DNA of 64,000 nt. Source: Prolixibacteraceae bacterium. Its GTDB lineage: Bacteria; Bacteroidota; Bacteroidia; Bacteroidales; Prolixibacteraceae. The stretch spans positions 3,534,001 through 3,598,000 of the forward strand of contig CP082230.1 in the NCBI GenBank assembly GCA_019856515.1, in the 5' to 3' direction. Shown here piece after piece: positions 25,348-35,554 of the stretch (position 1 is the first letter of the stretch; each line of letters opens with the position of its first letter). Made by a program: the position numbers and the translations under genes. The notes under the pieces are model-generated. The model saw only the letters and a list, made by a program, of their open reading frames with translations, ran no database searches and had not been told where the DNA came from.

Positions 25348-26640
25348 ATGAATAATTTATACCATACTTACGCACTGAAAGCATGGAAGCGTCGTCTGAG
25401 TTGCCTTCTAGTCTTACTACTTGCTACTACTTTTACCTATGCACAGGATAAGATTAAGATCCTTCATCAAAATATTCTCTATTATGGAAAGGATGTATAT
25501 GATTGTGACCAAAATAATAATGATAGAGATGTCAAGACAGATGGATTGAAAGATCTATTCAAATATGTGCAACCAGATATATTTACATGTAATGAGATGG
25601 ATGATGATCAGGCTGATATCGACTATCTGTTAGATAATGCATTGAATCAAGATGGTCGTACTTCATTCGTTGCTGCGCCAAAATACGGATCGTATTTATT
25701 AAATCAACTATATTATGATAGCAATAAGCTAGAGTTGGCTTCCTCTGAATCATTACATCTTGGGGGTTATGAACGAAGTGCTGATTTCTACTCTTTAAAT
25801 ACAAAAGATACACCCAAAGTGAATGGTGTTGCAACAGAATTCATTCATATTGTATTGTTACATCTAAAATCAAGCGCAGGAAGTCAGAATGAGAGTCGAA
25901 GAGCAGAACAGATACGTAAAGTGATGGTTAAGCTTGATGAACTTGGTTGGACAGACAACGTATTTATTATTGGAGACTTGAACTTGTATAACTCGAATGA
26001 ATCTGCCTATCAGCAGATGGTGGATGCAACGCGTGCAGGAATCCACTTTTCAGATCCTATAAGTCAAGAGGGAGCTTGGCATAATGAAGAGGTGTATAGT
26101 TTATACCATACCCAATCCACTCACATGATTGGTGGTTGTTCCGTAGGAGGAGGTTCAGATGATCGTTTTGATTTTATTTTGACCGATTCAAAAACAAAGG
26201 AGGGAGAAGGATATTGGAAATATGTTAAGGGTTCTTATGATGTGGTAGGCCAAGATGGAAAGCATTTCAATATGGATATTACCGATGGAATAAATGATAT
26301 GTATCCCTCTGCGATAATTAATGCGATTTATAATATCTCAGATCACTACCCAGTAACGATTTCGATAAGTAAATCATCAACTCCAGTGAATGATGTTTAT
26401 AAAGACAATGCTAAGATCATAGAAAATCCAGTAGAAGAAGAGGTGAGAATCGAAGGACTTCCACATGGAAAAGTTATATTTGAGGTGTATTCATCGTTAG
26501 GTGTAAAAGTGGATACTGGAACATTAAATAATCAAGAAGGTCAATTAACGTTAAGATTGACACAACCTTCTGGTATTTATGTTGTTAAAATTATAGATGC
26601 GAACGGTGATATGCATCGTTTGAAGGTTGTTAAAAAGTAG
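25348..26640 (+). CDS. Secreted endonuclease/exonuclease/phosphatase-family protein with T9SS sorting tail
   Basis: 430 residues. Signal peptide to about residue 32 (LLATTFTYA-Q). Residues about 35-345 form an endonuclease/exonuclease/phosphatase fold: KILHQNILYYG, the metal-binding Glu in FTCNEMDD, IIGDLNLYNS and a final SDHYPVTIS. Substrate could be DNA, RNA or a phosphoester. The last about 75 residues (from IIENPVEEEV to HRLKVVKK) are a type A T9SS sorting domain, so the protein is likely exported by the T9SS. It heads a run of same-strand genes separated by 11, 40 and -1 bases. Confidence 0.88.
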   Translation: MNNLYHTYALKAWKRRLSCLLVLLLATTFTYAQDKIKILHQNILYYGKDVYDCDQNNNDRDVKTDGLKDLFKYVQPDIFTCNEMDDDQADIDYLLDNALNQDGRTSFVAAPKYGSYLLNQLYYDSNKLELASSESLHLGGYERSADFYSLNTKDTPKVNGVATEFIHIVLLHLKSSAGSQNESRRAEQIRKVMVKLDELGWTDNVFIIGDLNLYNSNESAYQQMVDATRAGIHFSDPISQEGAWHNEEVYSLYHTQSTHMIGGCSVGGGSDDRFDFILTDSKTKEGEGYWKYVKGSYDVVGQDGKHFNMDITDGINDMYPSAIINAIYNISDHYPVTISISKSSTPVNDVYKDNAKIIENPVEEEVRIEGLPHGKVIFEVYSSLGVKVDTGTLNNQEGQLTLRLTQPSGIYVVKIIDANGDMHRLKVVKK

Positions 26641-26651
26641 ATTCAAAAATA

Positions 26652-29423
26652 ATGAATAAGAGAAGCTTAGGGTTAGTGGGTGTTTTGATGATTGCATGTT
26701 TGATTGTGAGTTGGTTTGTTTTTAGACAAGCAAATCAGTTTATAGGAACAAATGCCTTCAATGCACTTCCTAATGCTTCTCCTGTAATTCTTCGTATTGG
26801 AAATACTCTAGGGTTCTCTGGTAAGCTTAATGACAGTGAATTATGGAAATCATTTGTTAAGCTGCCTGTTGGAAAGCAGATTGACAGTAAGGTGAAGATT
26901 GTTGATTCGTTACTGGTAAATAATCAAACTGCACGAAGTCTGTTTAAAGGGAGACCACTCTTTCTATCTTTGAATAAAGTTGGAAAAGATGAAATGTCGA
27001 TTCAAGGAACTTTTGGCTTTGAATCTATTACTGAACTTAAAATGGTTAAGGATATTCTCCGGACAGCAATCAAACATTCCCATCTGTCACTAGAGAAAAA
27101 ACGATATGATGGCTATCCTGTTTGGACGATATTATCGCCTGATAAAAAGCCTATAGTCTATTTGTCATTTAATCATGGAGTGTTTATTTTCTCGGATCAT
27201 GATATTTTTATAGAGCAGATGATTCGTCAACTGATTCAAAAGGATCTATCAAATGAGAATATATTTAAGACATTAACGCTAAAGTCAAAGCAACCTAGGG
27301 ATGTAAAGATATTTCTGAATCATAAAAAGACCAATGATTTAATATTGATGGCTTTTTGTGGGCGTTTTAAGAAAGGAATTAGTAAGACCAAACATTTTGC
27401 AAAGGTATCTGAATTAGGGGTGCGAATAGAGAATCATGCGATTATTCTTGATGGAATCTCTATGGAAGAAGCAACAAAGAGAGACTTGATGTCTGTGTTG
27501 GAAGGCCAAAAACCAATGCGATCATTGATGATTCGTGAACTTCCAAGTTCGGTTTCATATGCCTCTACCGTAAGGCTTTCAAGTAAAGATGTTTTTCAGT
27601 CGAACTACAAAAGGTTTTTGATTAAGAACCATCAGTACGATAAACTTCATATGAGACAGATGTCTGTGAAGAAGAAGTACGGTTTTGAGCCTTTTGAAAT
27701 TTTCTACCATGTATTAGGGCGTGAATTAGGTATCATATACACACAATCCAATAGATTGGATGAGCAACAGAATAGATTCTTTTGGTTAGATATAAATAAT
27801 GTGTCTGACTCTAGAAAGTATATGTTAGGTGTGGCAAAGAAGGTAGAGCAGATTGTTGGAAAAGATCGCTTCAATGCTGATCCTTTAAATTATTCTTTGG
27901 TCAATGGTAAAAGGCTGAAGGTATATCGCTCGCCAGATCGTCAGTTTTGTGGTCATGTATTAGGTCATCTATTCGGTTCGGTCGAAACGAAATACTACTG
28001 TTTCTACAAAAGTTTTATGCTTTTTGCATCCTCTCCTCAAGCTCTAGTGAACCTAGTAAATCAATTTAATAATTCAAAAAAATTGGTAGATACTGATTTG
28101 TATCAACATTATGGTGCGACAGTAAATCACTATACGAGTTTCAGTATGTTTATGCGTCCGAGGAAGTTTATTCCTTTTTGGAAAGATAACATTCATCGTG
28201 ATACTTATAAATGGTTAGAAGTTGAGGATAAAACCTTGATGAAGTTCACAGCAATGGGTTGGTCAATGTATTATGATGAGGGAACATTGCATCATGAAGG
28301 AAGATTAACATTTGACCCTGAGTTTTGTGATGAGCCATCTAAAGTGTGGACCGTTAAGCTTGATGCTCCGTATAATGGTAAGATATTTACTGTGGAAGAT
28401 CACTCGATAGATAGTGAATATCGTATTTTGGTACAGGATGAAGATAATGGGTTTTATATGTTCTCTAAAGATGGAGTGTTATTGTGGAAAATACCATTAG
28501 ATGGACCTATACTTGGGAAGGTTAAGATGGTCGATTATTATCGAAATAAGAAGGTCCAGTATCTGTTTAATACTAGTCGCTCTATCTATCTGTTGGATAA
28601 AAATGGGAATAATGTGGATCATTATCCTGTGAAATTAACAAATGAGGCAGTGACAGGTTTGTCTTTATTCTCGTATGATAATGGACTCCAGAAACGAGTG
28701 TTTGTTCCTGTGCAAAATAAAGAGATTGAAGTGTATAGCCTTACAGGGGATAGGATACAAGGATGGTCAACACAACCATTAATATCAAATATTGTTGGCC
28801 CAATACAACATTTTGAAGTTGGTAAAAAAGATTATATTGTTTATTCAGATAATGAGAAAACCTATATGGTGGATAGAAGAGGGCGTGTCCGAAATGATGC
28901 GATTTTCTATTTTAAAAGATCTCAACAGAATCCTTTCTTTTTAGAAGAAGATCTCCCTAATTTAAGTTCACATATTGTTACGTCTTCTAGTGATGGGATG
29001 GTTTATCGTCTGTTTTTTGATGGCAGTCTTCGTCATGTAGAAATGGTCCATATGTCGAATTTACATAAATTTATTCCTGAAGATATCGATTTAGATGGAA
29101 AAAGTGAATATATTTATGTTGATCATAATAAGATGTCCATTTACGATAAAAATGGATCATTAGAGCACCAAAAGAGATTAACTCTTTCTAAATTAAATGT
29201 GGTAAAGGTGGTTCATGTTTCGCCTAATAACCTAAAATTAGGTATATTAGGCGACGAAAATAGAGAGATCCACTGGCTCGATGAAGATGGTTCTGAGATG
29301 TCAGGATTCCCCCTATATGGGAGATACAATTTTGTTACAGGTAGATGTGGGACGGATTATAATAAACTTGATTTGATTTCAGGGGATGAGAACTGTAACA
29401 TTTTTAAATACGAAGTGAACTAA
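26652..29423 (+). CDS. Membrane-anchored protein with C-terminal beta-propeller-like part (DUF3352-like)
   Basis: 923 residues. An uncleaved N-terminal membrane anchor (LGLVGVLMIACLIVSWFVF) is followed by about 530 residues resembling DUF3352-type extracytoplasmic proteins. From about residue 570 a series of similar blocks follows (ILVQDEDNGFYMFSKDG, YLLDKNGNNV, YMVDRRGRV, WLDEDGSEMSG), each ending D-x-x-G, which suggests a PQQ/WD40-like beta-propeller. It starts 11 bases after the T9SS-tailed gene, so they are probably cotranscribed. Function unknown; protein-protein contact at the envelope is an inference. Confidence 0.65.
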   Translation: MNKRSLGLVGVLMIACLIVSWFVFRQANQFIGTNAFNALPNASPVILRIGNTLGFSGKLNDSELWKSFVKLPVGKQIDSKVKIVDSLLVNNQTARSLFKGRPLFLSLNKVGKDEMSIQGTFGFESITELKMVKDILRTAIKHSHLSLEKKRYDGYPVWTILSPDKKPIVYLSFNHGVFIFSDHDIFIEQMIRQLIQKDLSNENIFKTLTLKSKQPRDVKIFLNHKKTNDLILMAFCGRFKKGISKTKHFAKVSELGVRIENHAIILDGISMEEATKRDLMSVLEGQKPMRSLMIRELPSSVSYASTVRLSSKDVFQSNYKRFLIKNHQYDKLHMRQMSVKKKYGFEPFEIFYHVLGRELGIIYTQSNRLDEQQNRFFWLDINNVSDSRKYMLGVAKKVEQIVGKDRFNADPLNYSLVNGKRLKVYRSPDRQFCGHVLGHLFGSVETKYYCFYKSFMLFASSPQALVNLVNQFNNSKKLVDTDLYQHYGATVNHYTSFSMFMRPRKFIPFWKDNIHRDTYKWLEVEDKTLMKFTAMGWSMYYDEGTLHHEGRLTFDPEFCDEPSKVWTVKLDAPYNGKIFTVEDHSIDSEYRILVQDEDNGFYMFSKDGVLLWKIPLDGPILGKVKMVDYYRNKKVQYLFNTSRSIYLLDKNGNNVDHYPVKLTNEAVTGLSLFSYDNGLQKRVFVPVQNKEIEVYSLTGDRIQGWSTQPLISNIVGPIQHFEVGKKDYIVYSDNEKTYMVDRRGRVRNDAIFYFKRSQQNPFFLEEDLPNLSSHIVTSSSDGMVYRLFFDGSLRHVEMVHMSNLHKFIPEDIDLDGKSEYIYVDHNKMSIYDKNGSLEHQKRLTLSKLNVVKVVHVSPNNLKLGILGDENREIHWLDEDGSEMSGFPLYGRYNFVTGRCGTDYNKLDLISGDENCNIFKYEVN

Positions 29424-29463
29424 TAGTATATTAGCTCTTTTTAATATTTGATTAAATAATAAT

Positions 29464-31221
29464 ATGAAGAAATACAGAGGAGGTACTCTTATTGCAACAA
29501 TATTAGTTTGCATAAGTTTAGTTTCGTGTGATACCTCCATGTTCAATTTTGATTCTTTTGCGGGAATTGAGAATCTATCACCAACGATAACTTCTCCACT
29601 TGTCCATGCAAAAGTTACGGTCTCGAGTTTAATAGAAGCTCCTATTGATGAGAGTTTTTCTTTTGCTCCAGAAGAGGATGGTACACTATATTTTAAATAC
29701 CTACAGAAAAATATTATAAACTTCCATATGAGTGAGGTATATGAATTCCCCACTGAGTTAGAGGTTCGGTCACGCAAAATAGAGGTCCATTTTCCTGCAG
29801 GTATAACATCCCCATCGGATGCACAATTGGTCGCAATGGGAGCGCTTCGTTTTCATCAAACCATACCTGTTGATTTTAATATGAACGACCTTGATGATGT
29901 GGAGGTATATCGTTCTTTTTTAAATCAATTGGGATTAAATGTTCAGGTCGCATCCAATGGTGAGTCCTTTGATGGCTGGATGCAAGTAACACTGGGAAGT
30001 TCTAAAGTTGGGAGTGATCCTTTGACTTTTGATATGAATATCAAAGGAGGAATGGGGAAGATCAATCGAACATATAAAAATGTTATTTTAGACTTTATCT
30101 CTGCAAATAAAGGAAATGTCATGACTGTTGATGGTAAGTTGGAGTTGGATCACATTGAGACAAAATCAACTAATCTTAAAGGAATTGACTTTACTTTTGT
30201 GGTCAACTTTGAGAAGATGGTCCATGAAAAAGTAGAGGTAAATTTAGGATATAACAAAAGAAGTTTGCCTAAGAGTAAGGTGAATATTGTGTCAAGTTTT
30301 TGGAATCGTGTCGAAGGAGATGCGATGGCATTTATTATTGATGATAAAGTTCCTGCTTTTATGAAACTATATTATCAAAATAGTGTTGGTTCTACCTTTC
30401 TTGTCAACTCGGTTTTATCTGTATCTTTTAAGGATAAATCCCCAATGGAGTCTGATGATATTAACTCTTATATAAAAAGACCAGAGCATGTTGAGGATGG
30501 TGTTTTAAAGGACTCATATGATTATATATCTGAATCGGGAGCAAATCTTGGTTCTAATTTAATCCGATCGATCTTTATATCCCAACCGTTCGAAGCCATT
30601 GGATTTGCAGGTACATATCGACATAATTTTAATCCACGTAAAGAGAATATCTCACCAAAGAATCCAAACTTTATTATCCCCAATAGTAAGCTAAAGGGCG
30701 ATTTAGAGATAAAGTTACCATTCTATTTTAGAGCTACAGAAACTGCTATAATAGATACTATTGACTTTAGTAGTGATTATAACTTTGACGACATCCAAAG
30801 AGTCAAGTTGATCGGGAATTATAAAAATAGTATTCCTATGGGGATTAGGTTAGAATTAGTTCCTTATGATAAGAAGAACGATCTTACGTTCACACACCAG
30901 ATCATTGATGATAAAGGAAAAGAAGTGGATGAACCAATTAAGATTATTCTGGGAAAATTAACTATCCCCGATATTGATGATGAAGCTTTACGACCAACTC
31001 ATCGACCACAAACAGTTTCAGAAGGAGTGCTTGACTCTGAACTTTCACAAGATCAACTAGATGCCCTTAAGAAGTCGGACGCCTTTATTTTAAGAACAGT
31101 ATTCAATACGCAAAAGGCTGATGGATCGAAGTTACTCAATGTGATAGTACATAGTGAGGATTTCATTCAACTCAATTTAGGAATTCGTTCTGTGGTAAAC
31201 ATAAATGATGGAGATTTATAA
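29464..31221 (+). CDS. Surface or periplasmic lipoprotein, hypothetical
   Basis: 585 residues with a lipoprotein signal peptide ending at VSC-DTS. The mature part is beta-rich with no recognised motif; it shows repeated strand patterns with FDMNIKGG, LGSSKVG and VNFEKMV. Acidic residues after the lipid cysteine (DTSMFNFDSF) do not clearly match the surface-export signal known in Bacteroides. Its TAA overlaps the ATG of the DUF5723 gene by one base, which indicates translational coupling and a shared envelope function. Confidence 0.7.
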   Translation: MKKYRGGTLIATILVCISLVSCDTSMFNFDSFAGIENLSPTITSPLVHAKVTVSSLIEAPIDESFSFAPEEDGTLYFKYLQKNIINFHMSEVYEFPTELEVRSRKIEVHFPAGITSPSDAQLVAMGALRFHQTIPVDFNMNDLDDVEVYRSFLNQLGLNVQVASNGESFDGWMQVTLGSSKVGSDPLTFDMNIKGGMGKINRTYKNVILDFISANKGNVMTVDGKLELDHIETKSTNLKGIDFTFVVNFEKMVHEKVEVNLGYNKRSLPKSKVNIVSSFWNRVEGDAMAFIIDDKVPAFMKLYYQNSVGSTFLVNSVLSVSFKDKSPMESDDINSYIKRPEHVEDGVLKDSYDYISESGANLGSNLIRSIFISQPFEAIGFAGTYRHNFNPRKENISPKNPNFIIPNSKLKGDLEIKLPFYFRATETAIIDTIDFSSDYNFDDIQRVKLIGNYKNSIPMGIRLELVPYDKKNDLTFTHQIIDDKGKEVDEPIKIILGKLTIPDIDDEALRPTHRPQTVSEGVLDSELSQDQLDALKKSDAFILRTVFNTQKADGSKLLNVIVHSEDFIQLNLGIRSVVNINDGDL

Positions 31222-32726
31222 TGTTAAAACTAATTAACCCTAAGATATTTCGACGAAAAGGAGCTAGAGTAAGTGTTCTAACGTTTCTTTTCTTATGCTT
31301 TAGTCTTGGAAATGTCCATTCCCAGGAATTAACGCTATACTTTATGGATGGAGTTCCTCAGGCAGGAGATTTTAATCCAGCCCATTATCCTTACACTGGT
31401 GTTGGATATATAGGTGTTCCTGGTTTTGGACGAGTAGATGCTGGTGCTAGAACTAATGGGATCAGATATTCGGATATGTTTCGTAAGGGGACGGGCAACA
31501 GAAAAGACTCATTGGTTTTGGATATGTCTACTCTTTATGATGCTACCAGTGATTATAACTATATTTATCAAGAAAGCTCACTTAGTTTATTAGGCTTTGG
31601 TTTTCGTATGGGTGAGAATGTATTTATGTTTGACTACTCCACACGTAATATTGCCTATGGTTCATTCAATAAGAGTTTAATAGATATTCTTTATAAAGGG
31701 AATAGTGCTTTTGATGCTCCTGTGACAGGGGATACTCAAGTGATGAATTCAAAGAATATAGGACTTGAAGCATATCAATTTAATCAAATAGCCTTAGGTT
31801 TCTCTAGGGGGTATAATGATAAGATTGTCATTGGTTTTAGGGCAAAACTTCTCTTTGGACTTGCTGCACTAAAGACGGAAGACTTAAATTTCGATGTTAA
31901 AACAAAAATGGACGGAACGCTATTAGAAGTTACTCCCGAGGGGAAACTTTATGGTGCGGGTCCTCTTGATTATACGATGGTTGAGAAACAAAAGAAGCCT
32001 GATTATCCGTATACACATCAACCACACCTAAGTCATGTTGGTTTACCGACCTTTAATACTTCATATTTTACAAACTTTAGTAATATTGGAGGAGCGCTTG
32101 ATTTAGGGGTTGAGTATAAGTATAGTAGTGAATTAATCTTCGGATTTAGTATTGTCGACCTAGGTTTTATACAGTGGAATGACCAGGTGAAGACATTTGA
32201 ACAAAATGGTTCTTTTAAATACACAGGAGTAGATATCTCGAATGGATTTAATGAAAATGCTCCTAATTATGAGAATCCATCTAATGCTTTCTCTTCATTG
32301 ACAGACTCTATTACAAATTCGTTCTATTTCTACCCTGGATCAGGAAGCTTTAAGTCGGTACTACCTATGAAGACATATTTCTCTGTAGGTTACCGTCCTA
32401 ACTGGTGGTTGACTCTAGGTTCGATATCTCGTTTGCGATTTCAAGAGTGGAAACCATGTTTTTCTACAACACTATCTGCAGGGGTCCTTATTTCGGAGTG
32501 GTTGAATTTATCTACAAGTTATTCTTATATCGAAGGTTCATTTGACAATATCGGCTTTGGCTTAGCTACAAGAGGTGGTCCTGTCCAATTTTATATTGCG
32601 ACGGACAACATTCTTCCTATATTTAACCCCACATCAATGCATGGTGTTTCATGTCGCTTTGGTATAAATATCATACTAGGAATGAATAAGTATGGTAGTG
32701 ATAACTTTATCGATTATGACTTATAG
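31221..32726 (+). CDS. DUF5723-family outer-membrane protein
   Basis: 501 residues with a signal peptide ending at VHSQ. The start of the mature part (LYFMDGVPQAGDFNPAHYP) is the DUF5723 pattern, like that of FadL-type and PorV-type barrels, and the C-terminus (SCRFGINIILGMNKYG) is strand-like. Predicted outer-membrane beta-barrel of unknown role. It is coupled to the lipoprotein gene before it by a one-base stop/start overlap; the pair may form an outer-membrane complex. Confidence 0.8.
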   Translation: MLKLINPKIFRRKGARVSVLTFLFLCFSLGNVHSQELTLYFMDGVPQAGDFNPAHYPYTGVGYIGVPGFGRVDAGARTNGIRYSDMFRKGTGNRKDSLVLDMSTLYDATSDYNYIYQESSLSLLGFGFRMGENVFMFDYSTRNIAYGSFNKSLIDILYKGNSAFDAPVTGDTQVMNSKNIGLEAYQFNQIALGFSRGYNDKIVIGFRAKLLFGLAALKTEDLNFDVKTKMDGTLLEVTPEGKLYGAGPLDYTMVEKQKKPDYPYTHQPHLSHVGLPTFNTSYFTNFSNIGGALDLGVEYKYSSELIFGFSIVDLGFIQWNDQVKTFEQNGSFKYTGVDISNGFNENAPNYENPSNAFSSLTDSITNSFYFYPGSGSFKSVLPMKTYFSVGYRPNWWLTLGSISRLRFQEWKPCFSTTLSAGVLISEWLNLSTSYSYIEGSFDNIGFGLATRGGPVQFYIATDNILPIFNPTSMHGVSCRFGINIILGMNKYGSDNFIDYDL

Positions 32727-32836
32727 CATTAAGAACTGATTAACAAGGAGTCTATTAAATTATTTGTATCTTGCGATTTCACAATTTTCATTGTGTATTT
32801 ATGAAGCGCAAGTTGAAACTTATTCAGGTATAGATT

Positions 32837-33139
32837 ATGATTAAACCATTGGTAATTTTAGGAATTGTAAGTTTTCTTAGAACGGTACTGGTCATTCTTC
32901 TAGTGTATTATGGGGTGAGATTATTGTTGCAGGTAGTCTCTCCATATTTAAAGAAATGGATTCAGAAGAAAGCAATGGAAAAAATGGGCGGTTTTTCCAA
33001 CGGAGGTTTTAACCAACAAGAGACAACAAAAGAGGAAGGTGAGGTAACCATCGATAAGAATAAAACCAGTACGGATAAGCCTTCTAAGACTACAATAAAG
33101 GATCAGGGAGAATATGTCGATTTCGAGGAAGTTGATTAA
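32837..33139 (+). CDS. DUF4834-family small membrane protein
   Basis: 100 residues: one membrane segment (about residues 6-28, FLRTVLVILLVYYGVRLLL), then a basic stretch (KKWIQKKAMEK) and a hydrophilic, Lys/Thr-rich tail ending GEYVDFEEVD. The family is common in Bacteroidota and often lies next to other housekeeping genes. No known function. Confidence 0.75.
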   Translation: MIKPLVILGIVSFLRTVLVILLVYYGVRLLLQVVSPYLKKWIQKKAMEKMGGFSNGGFNQQETTKEEGEVTIDKNKTSTDKPSKTTIKDQGEYVDFEEVD

Positions 33140-33219
33140 TCATATTTTTCATCCAATTTACTCTCAAAGAGTATAAATATAATAGTGTTCATTCAAATAA
33201 AAGTAATGAATAAAATCAT

Positions 33220-33227
33220 TACTTTTG
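33220..33227 (+). promoter_or_regulatory. Candidate -7 box for glyS
   Basis: TACTTTTG matches TAnnTTTG exactly, 26 bases before ATG 33254. It lies inside the longer open frame that begins at 33185, which argues that 33254 is the true start. Confidence 0.6.
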
Positions 33228-33253
33228 TCCAAAATATAAATATAGAACATCTT

Positions 33254-34807
33254 ATGGCTCAAGAAGATATTTTCAAAAAGCTTGTTGCTCATTGTAAAGA
33301 GTATGGATATGTATTCCAATCTAGTGAAATCTATGACGGATTGGGAGCTGTTTATGACTATGGTCAAAATGGTGTAGAGTTGAAAAATAACATCAAGAAA
33401 TATTGGTGGGATTCAATGGTCAAACTACACGAAAATGTTGTAGGTATTGACTCTGCAATTTTTATGCACCCAACTATTTGGAAAGCATCAGGCCATGTCG
33501 ATGCATTCAATGATCCATTGGTTGACAACAAGGATTCAAAGAAGAGATATCGTGCTGATGTTTTAATTGAGGATCAAATTGCTAAGTTTGAAGTAAAGAT
33601 TGAAAAAGAGGTAGCTAAAGCGGCAAAACGTTTTGGTGAAACTTTCGATAAAGATCAATTTGTTCAAACCAACCCAAGAGTATTAGCGAATCAAGAGAAG
33701 ATTAATGTTCTTCATACACGTTTCGCCGATGCATTAAATGCGAACGACCTAGAGGAAATTCGTGAGATCATCATCGATTATAAGATTGTATGTCCTATCT
33801 CAGGAACTTGTAATTGGACAGATGTACGTCAATTCAACTTGATGTTCTCAACAGAGATGGGATCTACAGCGGAAGGTGCAAATACGATTTATCTACGTCC
33901 TGAAACGGCTCAAGGTATTTTTGTAAACTACCTTAATGTTCAGAAAACGGGTCGTATGAAATTGCCATTTGGTATTGCTCAAATTGGTAAAGCATTCCGT
34001 AACGAGATCGTTGCACGTCAGTTTGTCTTCCGTATGCGTGAGTTTGAACAGATGGAGATGCAATTCTTTGTGAAGCCAGGAACTGAATTAGATTGGTTTG
34101 GTAAATGGAAAGAGACTCGTATGAGTTGGCACAAAGCACTTGGATTTGGAGATGACAACTACCGTTTTCACGAACATGAGAAACTTGCACACTATGCAAA
34201 TGCTGCTGTAGATGTGGAGTATCGTTTCCCATTTGGATTCAAAGAGGTAGAAGGAATCCACTCTAGAACAGACTTTGACTTAAAGCAACACCAAGAGTAT
34301 TCAGGGAAAAAGATTCAGTATTTCGATCCTGAGCTAGGTGAATCATACGTACCTTATGTTGTAGAAACATCGATTGGAGTCGATCGTATGTTCTTACAAG
34401 TGATGGCTGCATCATATTGTGAAGAGGAGTTAGAAGGGGCAAACGGAAAGAAAGACACACGTGTTGTTCTTCGTCTTCCTGCACCACTTGCACCAATCAA
34501 ATTGGCCGTAATGCCATTGGTTAAGAAAGATGGTCTTCCAGAGAAAGCTCGTGAGATTATTGATAGTATGAAATTCGACTTCAACTGTCAGTATGATGAG
34601 AAAGATTCTATCGGAAAACGTTACCGTCGTCAAGATGCTATCGGAACACCTTTCTGTGTGACAGTAGATCACCAATCATTAGAAGACAATACCGTAACCA
34701 TACGTTATAGAGATACAATGGAGCAAGAGCGTATTGAAATTAGTAAGTTGAAGCATATGATTGCTGACAACATCAATTTCACTTCTCTCTACTCAATGCT
34801 TAAGTAA
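33254..34807 (+). CDS. glyS: Glycine-tRNA ligase, single-chain dimeric type
   Basis: 517 residues from ATG 33254. The protein begins MAQEDIFKKLVAHCKEYG, the usual start of bacterial/eukaryotic-type glycyl-tRNA synthetase; a further in-frame extension to 33185 lies upstream of the promoter and is unlikely. Class II motifs are visible: RPETAQGIFVNYLN, FRNEIVARQFVFRMREFEQME (motif 2 region) and ETSIGVDRMFLQ (motif 3). It charges tRNA-Gly. Monocistronic, with its own terminator. Confidence 0.95.
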   Translation: MAQEDIFKKLVAHCKEYGYVFQSSEIYDGLGAVYDYGQNGVELKNNIKKYWWDSMVKLHENVVGIDSAIFMHPTIWKASGHVDAFNDPLVDNKDSKKRYRADVLIEDQIAKFEVKIEKEVAKAAKRFGETFDKDQFVQTNPRVLANQEKINVLHTRFADALNANDLEEIREIIIDYKIVCPISGTCNWTDVRQFNLMFSTEMGSTAEGANTIYLRPETAQGIFVNYLNVQKTGRMKLPFGIAQIGKAFRNEIVARQFVFRMREFEQMEMQFFVKPGTELDWFGKWKETRMSWHKALGFGDDNYRFHEHEKLAHYANAAVDVEYRFPFGFKEVEGIHSRTDFDLKQHQEYSGKKIQYFDPELGESYVPYVVETSIGVDRMFLQVMAASYCEEELEGANGKKDTRVVLRLPAPLAPIKLAVMPLVKKDGLPEKAREIIDSMKFDFNCQYDEKDSIGKRYRRQDAIGTPFCVTVDHQSLEDNTVTIRYRDTMEQERIEISKLKHMIADNINFTSLYSMLK

Positions 34808-34833
34808 GCTTCTCTTTAGAGAATAGAAAATAA

Positions 34834-34873
34834 AAGCGGGATGACTTCTAACTGTAAGACATCCCGCTTCTTT
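34834..34873 (+). terminator. Terminator after glyS
   Basis: AAGCGGGATG (34834-34843) pairs with CATCCCGCTT (34860-34869) and runs into CTTTT. It could also serve the convergent lipoprotein gene. Confidence 0.8.
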
Positions 34874-34950
34874 TGTAAATGGAAGTAGATGATATGAGCA
34901 ATACCATTTTGAAACGATTACAATATTATTTCAACATCGTGTAGTTATCA

Positions 34951-35445
34951 CTACTTTGTTCCATCCCCCTCATTTACTTTGTTTATAACATCTTGAATCG
35001 TCGGAAGACCATTCTCCGTTCGATAGATATTAATATCCTCATCTTTCAAAGAGAATACTGTAGAGGTATTATTAAGTTCATACTGCCAATCCCCCTGATA
35101 GAAGAAGTTGGCATAATTAAGATCTTTATATAGATCTGCCTCTTTATTCCATTTCATAATAAAGATTGTACCTGCATCATTATACACATAGATAGAGTCG
35201 TACAGTGTAACGATTCTCTCTGTGTCGATATCATTGGTCTGATCTGTATACTCTTTTAGCTTCTGCTCTTGTCCAGCAGTCATGCTAACATCCGTACTAT
35301 CTTTACCAATAAACATCCTTAGTTTGATACTTAAAGATGTCTCATTTTTGACGTTATAGTCATGGAAATATTGTGATTCACAGCTACAGATTAACAGAGT
35401 TAAACATGCTAATGCTATGAGTGGAATATGTCTGTAAGTTTTCAT
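34951..35445 (-). CDS. Small lipoprotein, hypothetical
   Basis: 164 residues with a lipoprotein signal peptide (LTLLICSC-ESQ). The mature part has no recognised domain; it contains beta-strand patterns and an acidic C-terminus. It lies downstream of queA on the same strand but behind a terminator, so it probably has its own promoter. Function unknown. Confidence 0.7.
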   Translation of the reverse strand: MKTYRHIPLIALACLTLLICSCESQYFHDYNVKNETSLSIKLRMFIGKDSTDVSMTAGQEQKLKEYTDQTNDIDTERIVTLYDSIYVYNDAGTIFIMKWNKEADLYKDLNYANFFYQGDWQYELNNTSTVFSLKDEDINIYRTENGLPTIQDVINKVNEGDGTK

Positions 35446-35481
35446 CTTAAATTGGAATCTTAATGTATTTATCTATAAAAT

Positions 35482-35528
35482 AAAAGAGGTACTTCAAACT
35501 TAATATATAAGCAAGAAGTACCTCTTTT
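35482..35528 (-). terminator. Rho-independent terminator of the yfhO-queA operon
   Basis: A perfect 14-bp stem (35482-35495 with 35515-35528) has a T-rich tail on the minus strand, 27 bases after the queA stop. Confidence 0.85.
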
Positions 35529-35554
35529 GATGATATTAAATAAAAAGATGAATG

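Noticed and set aside
33185..33253. N-terminal extension of glyS
   Set aside because: The extension overlaps the TACTTTTG promoter box and is not part of the family; the conserved start is MAQEDIF at 33254.
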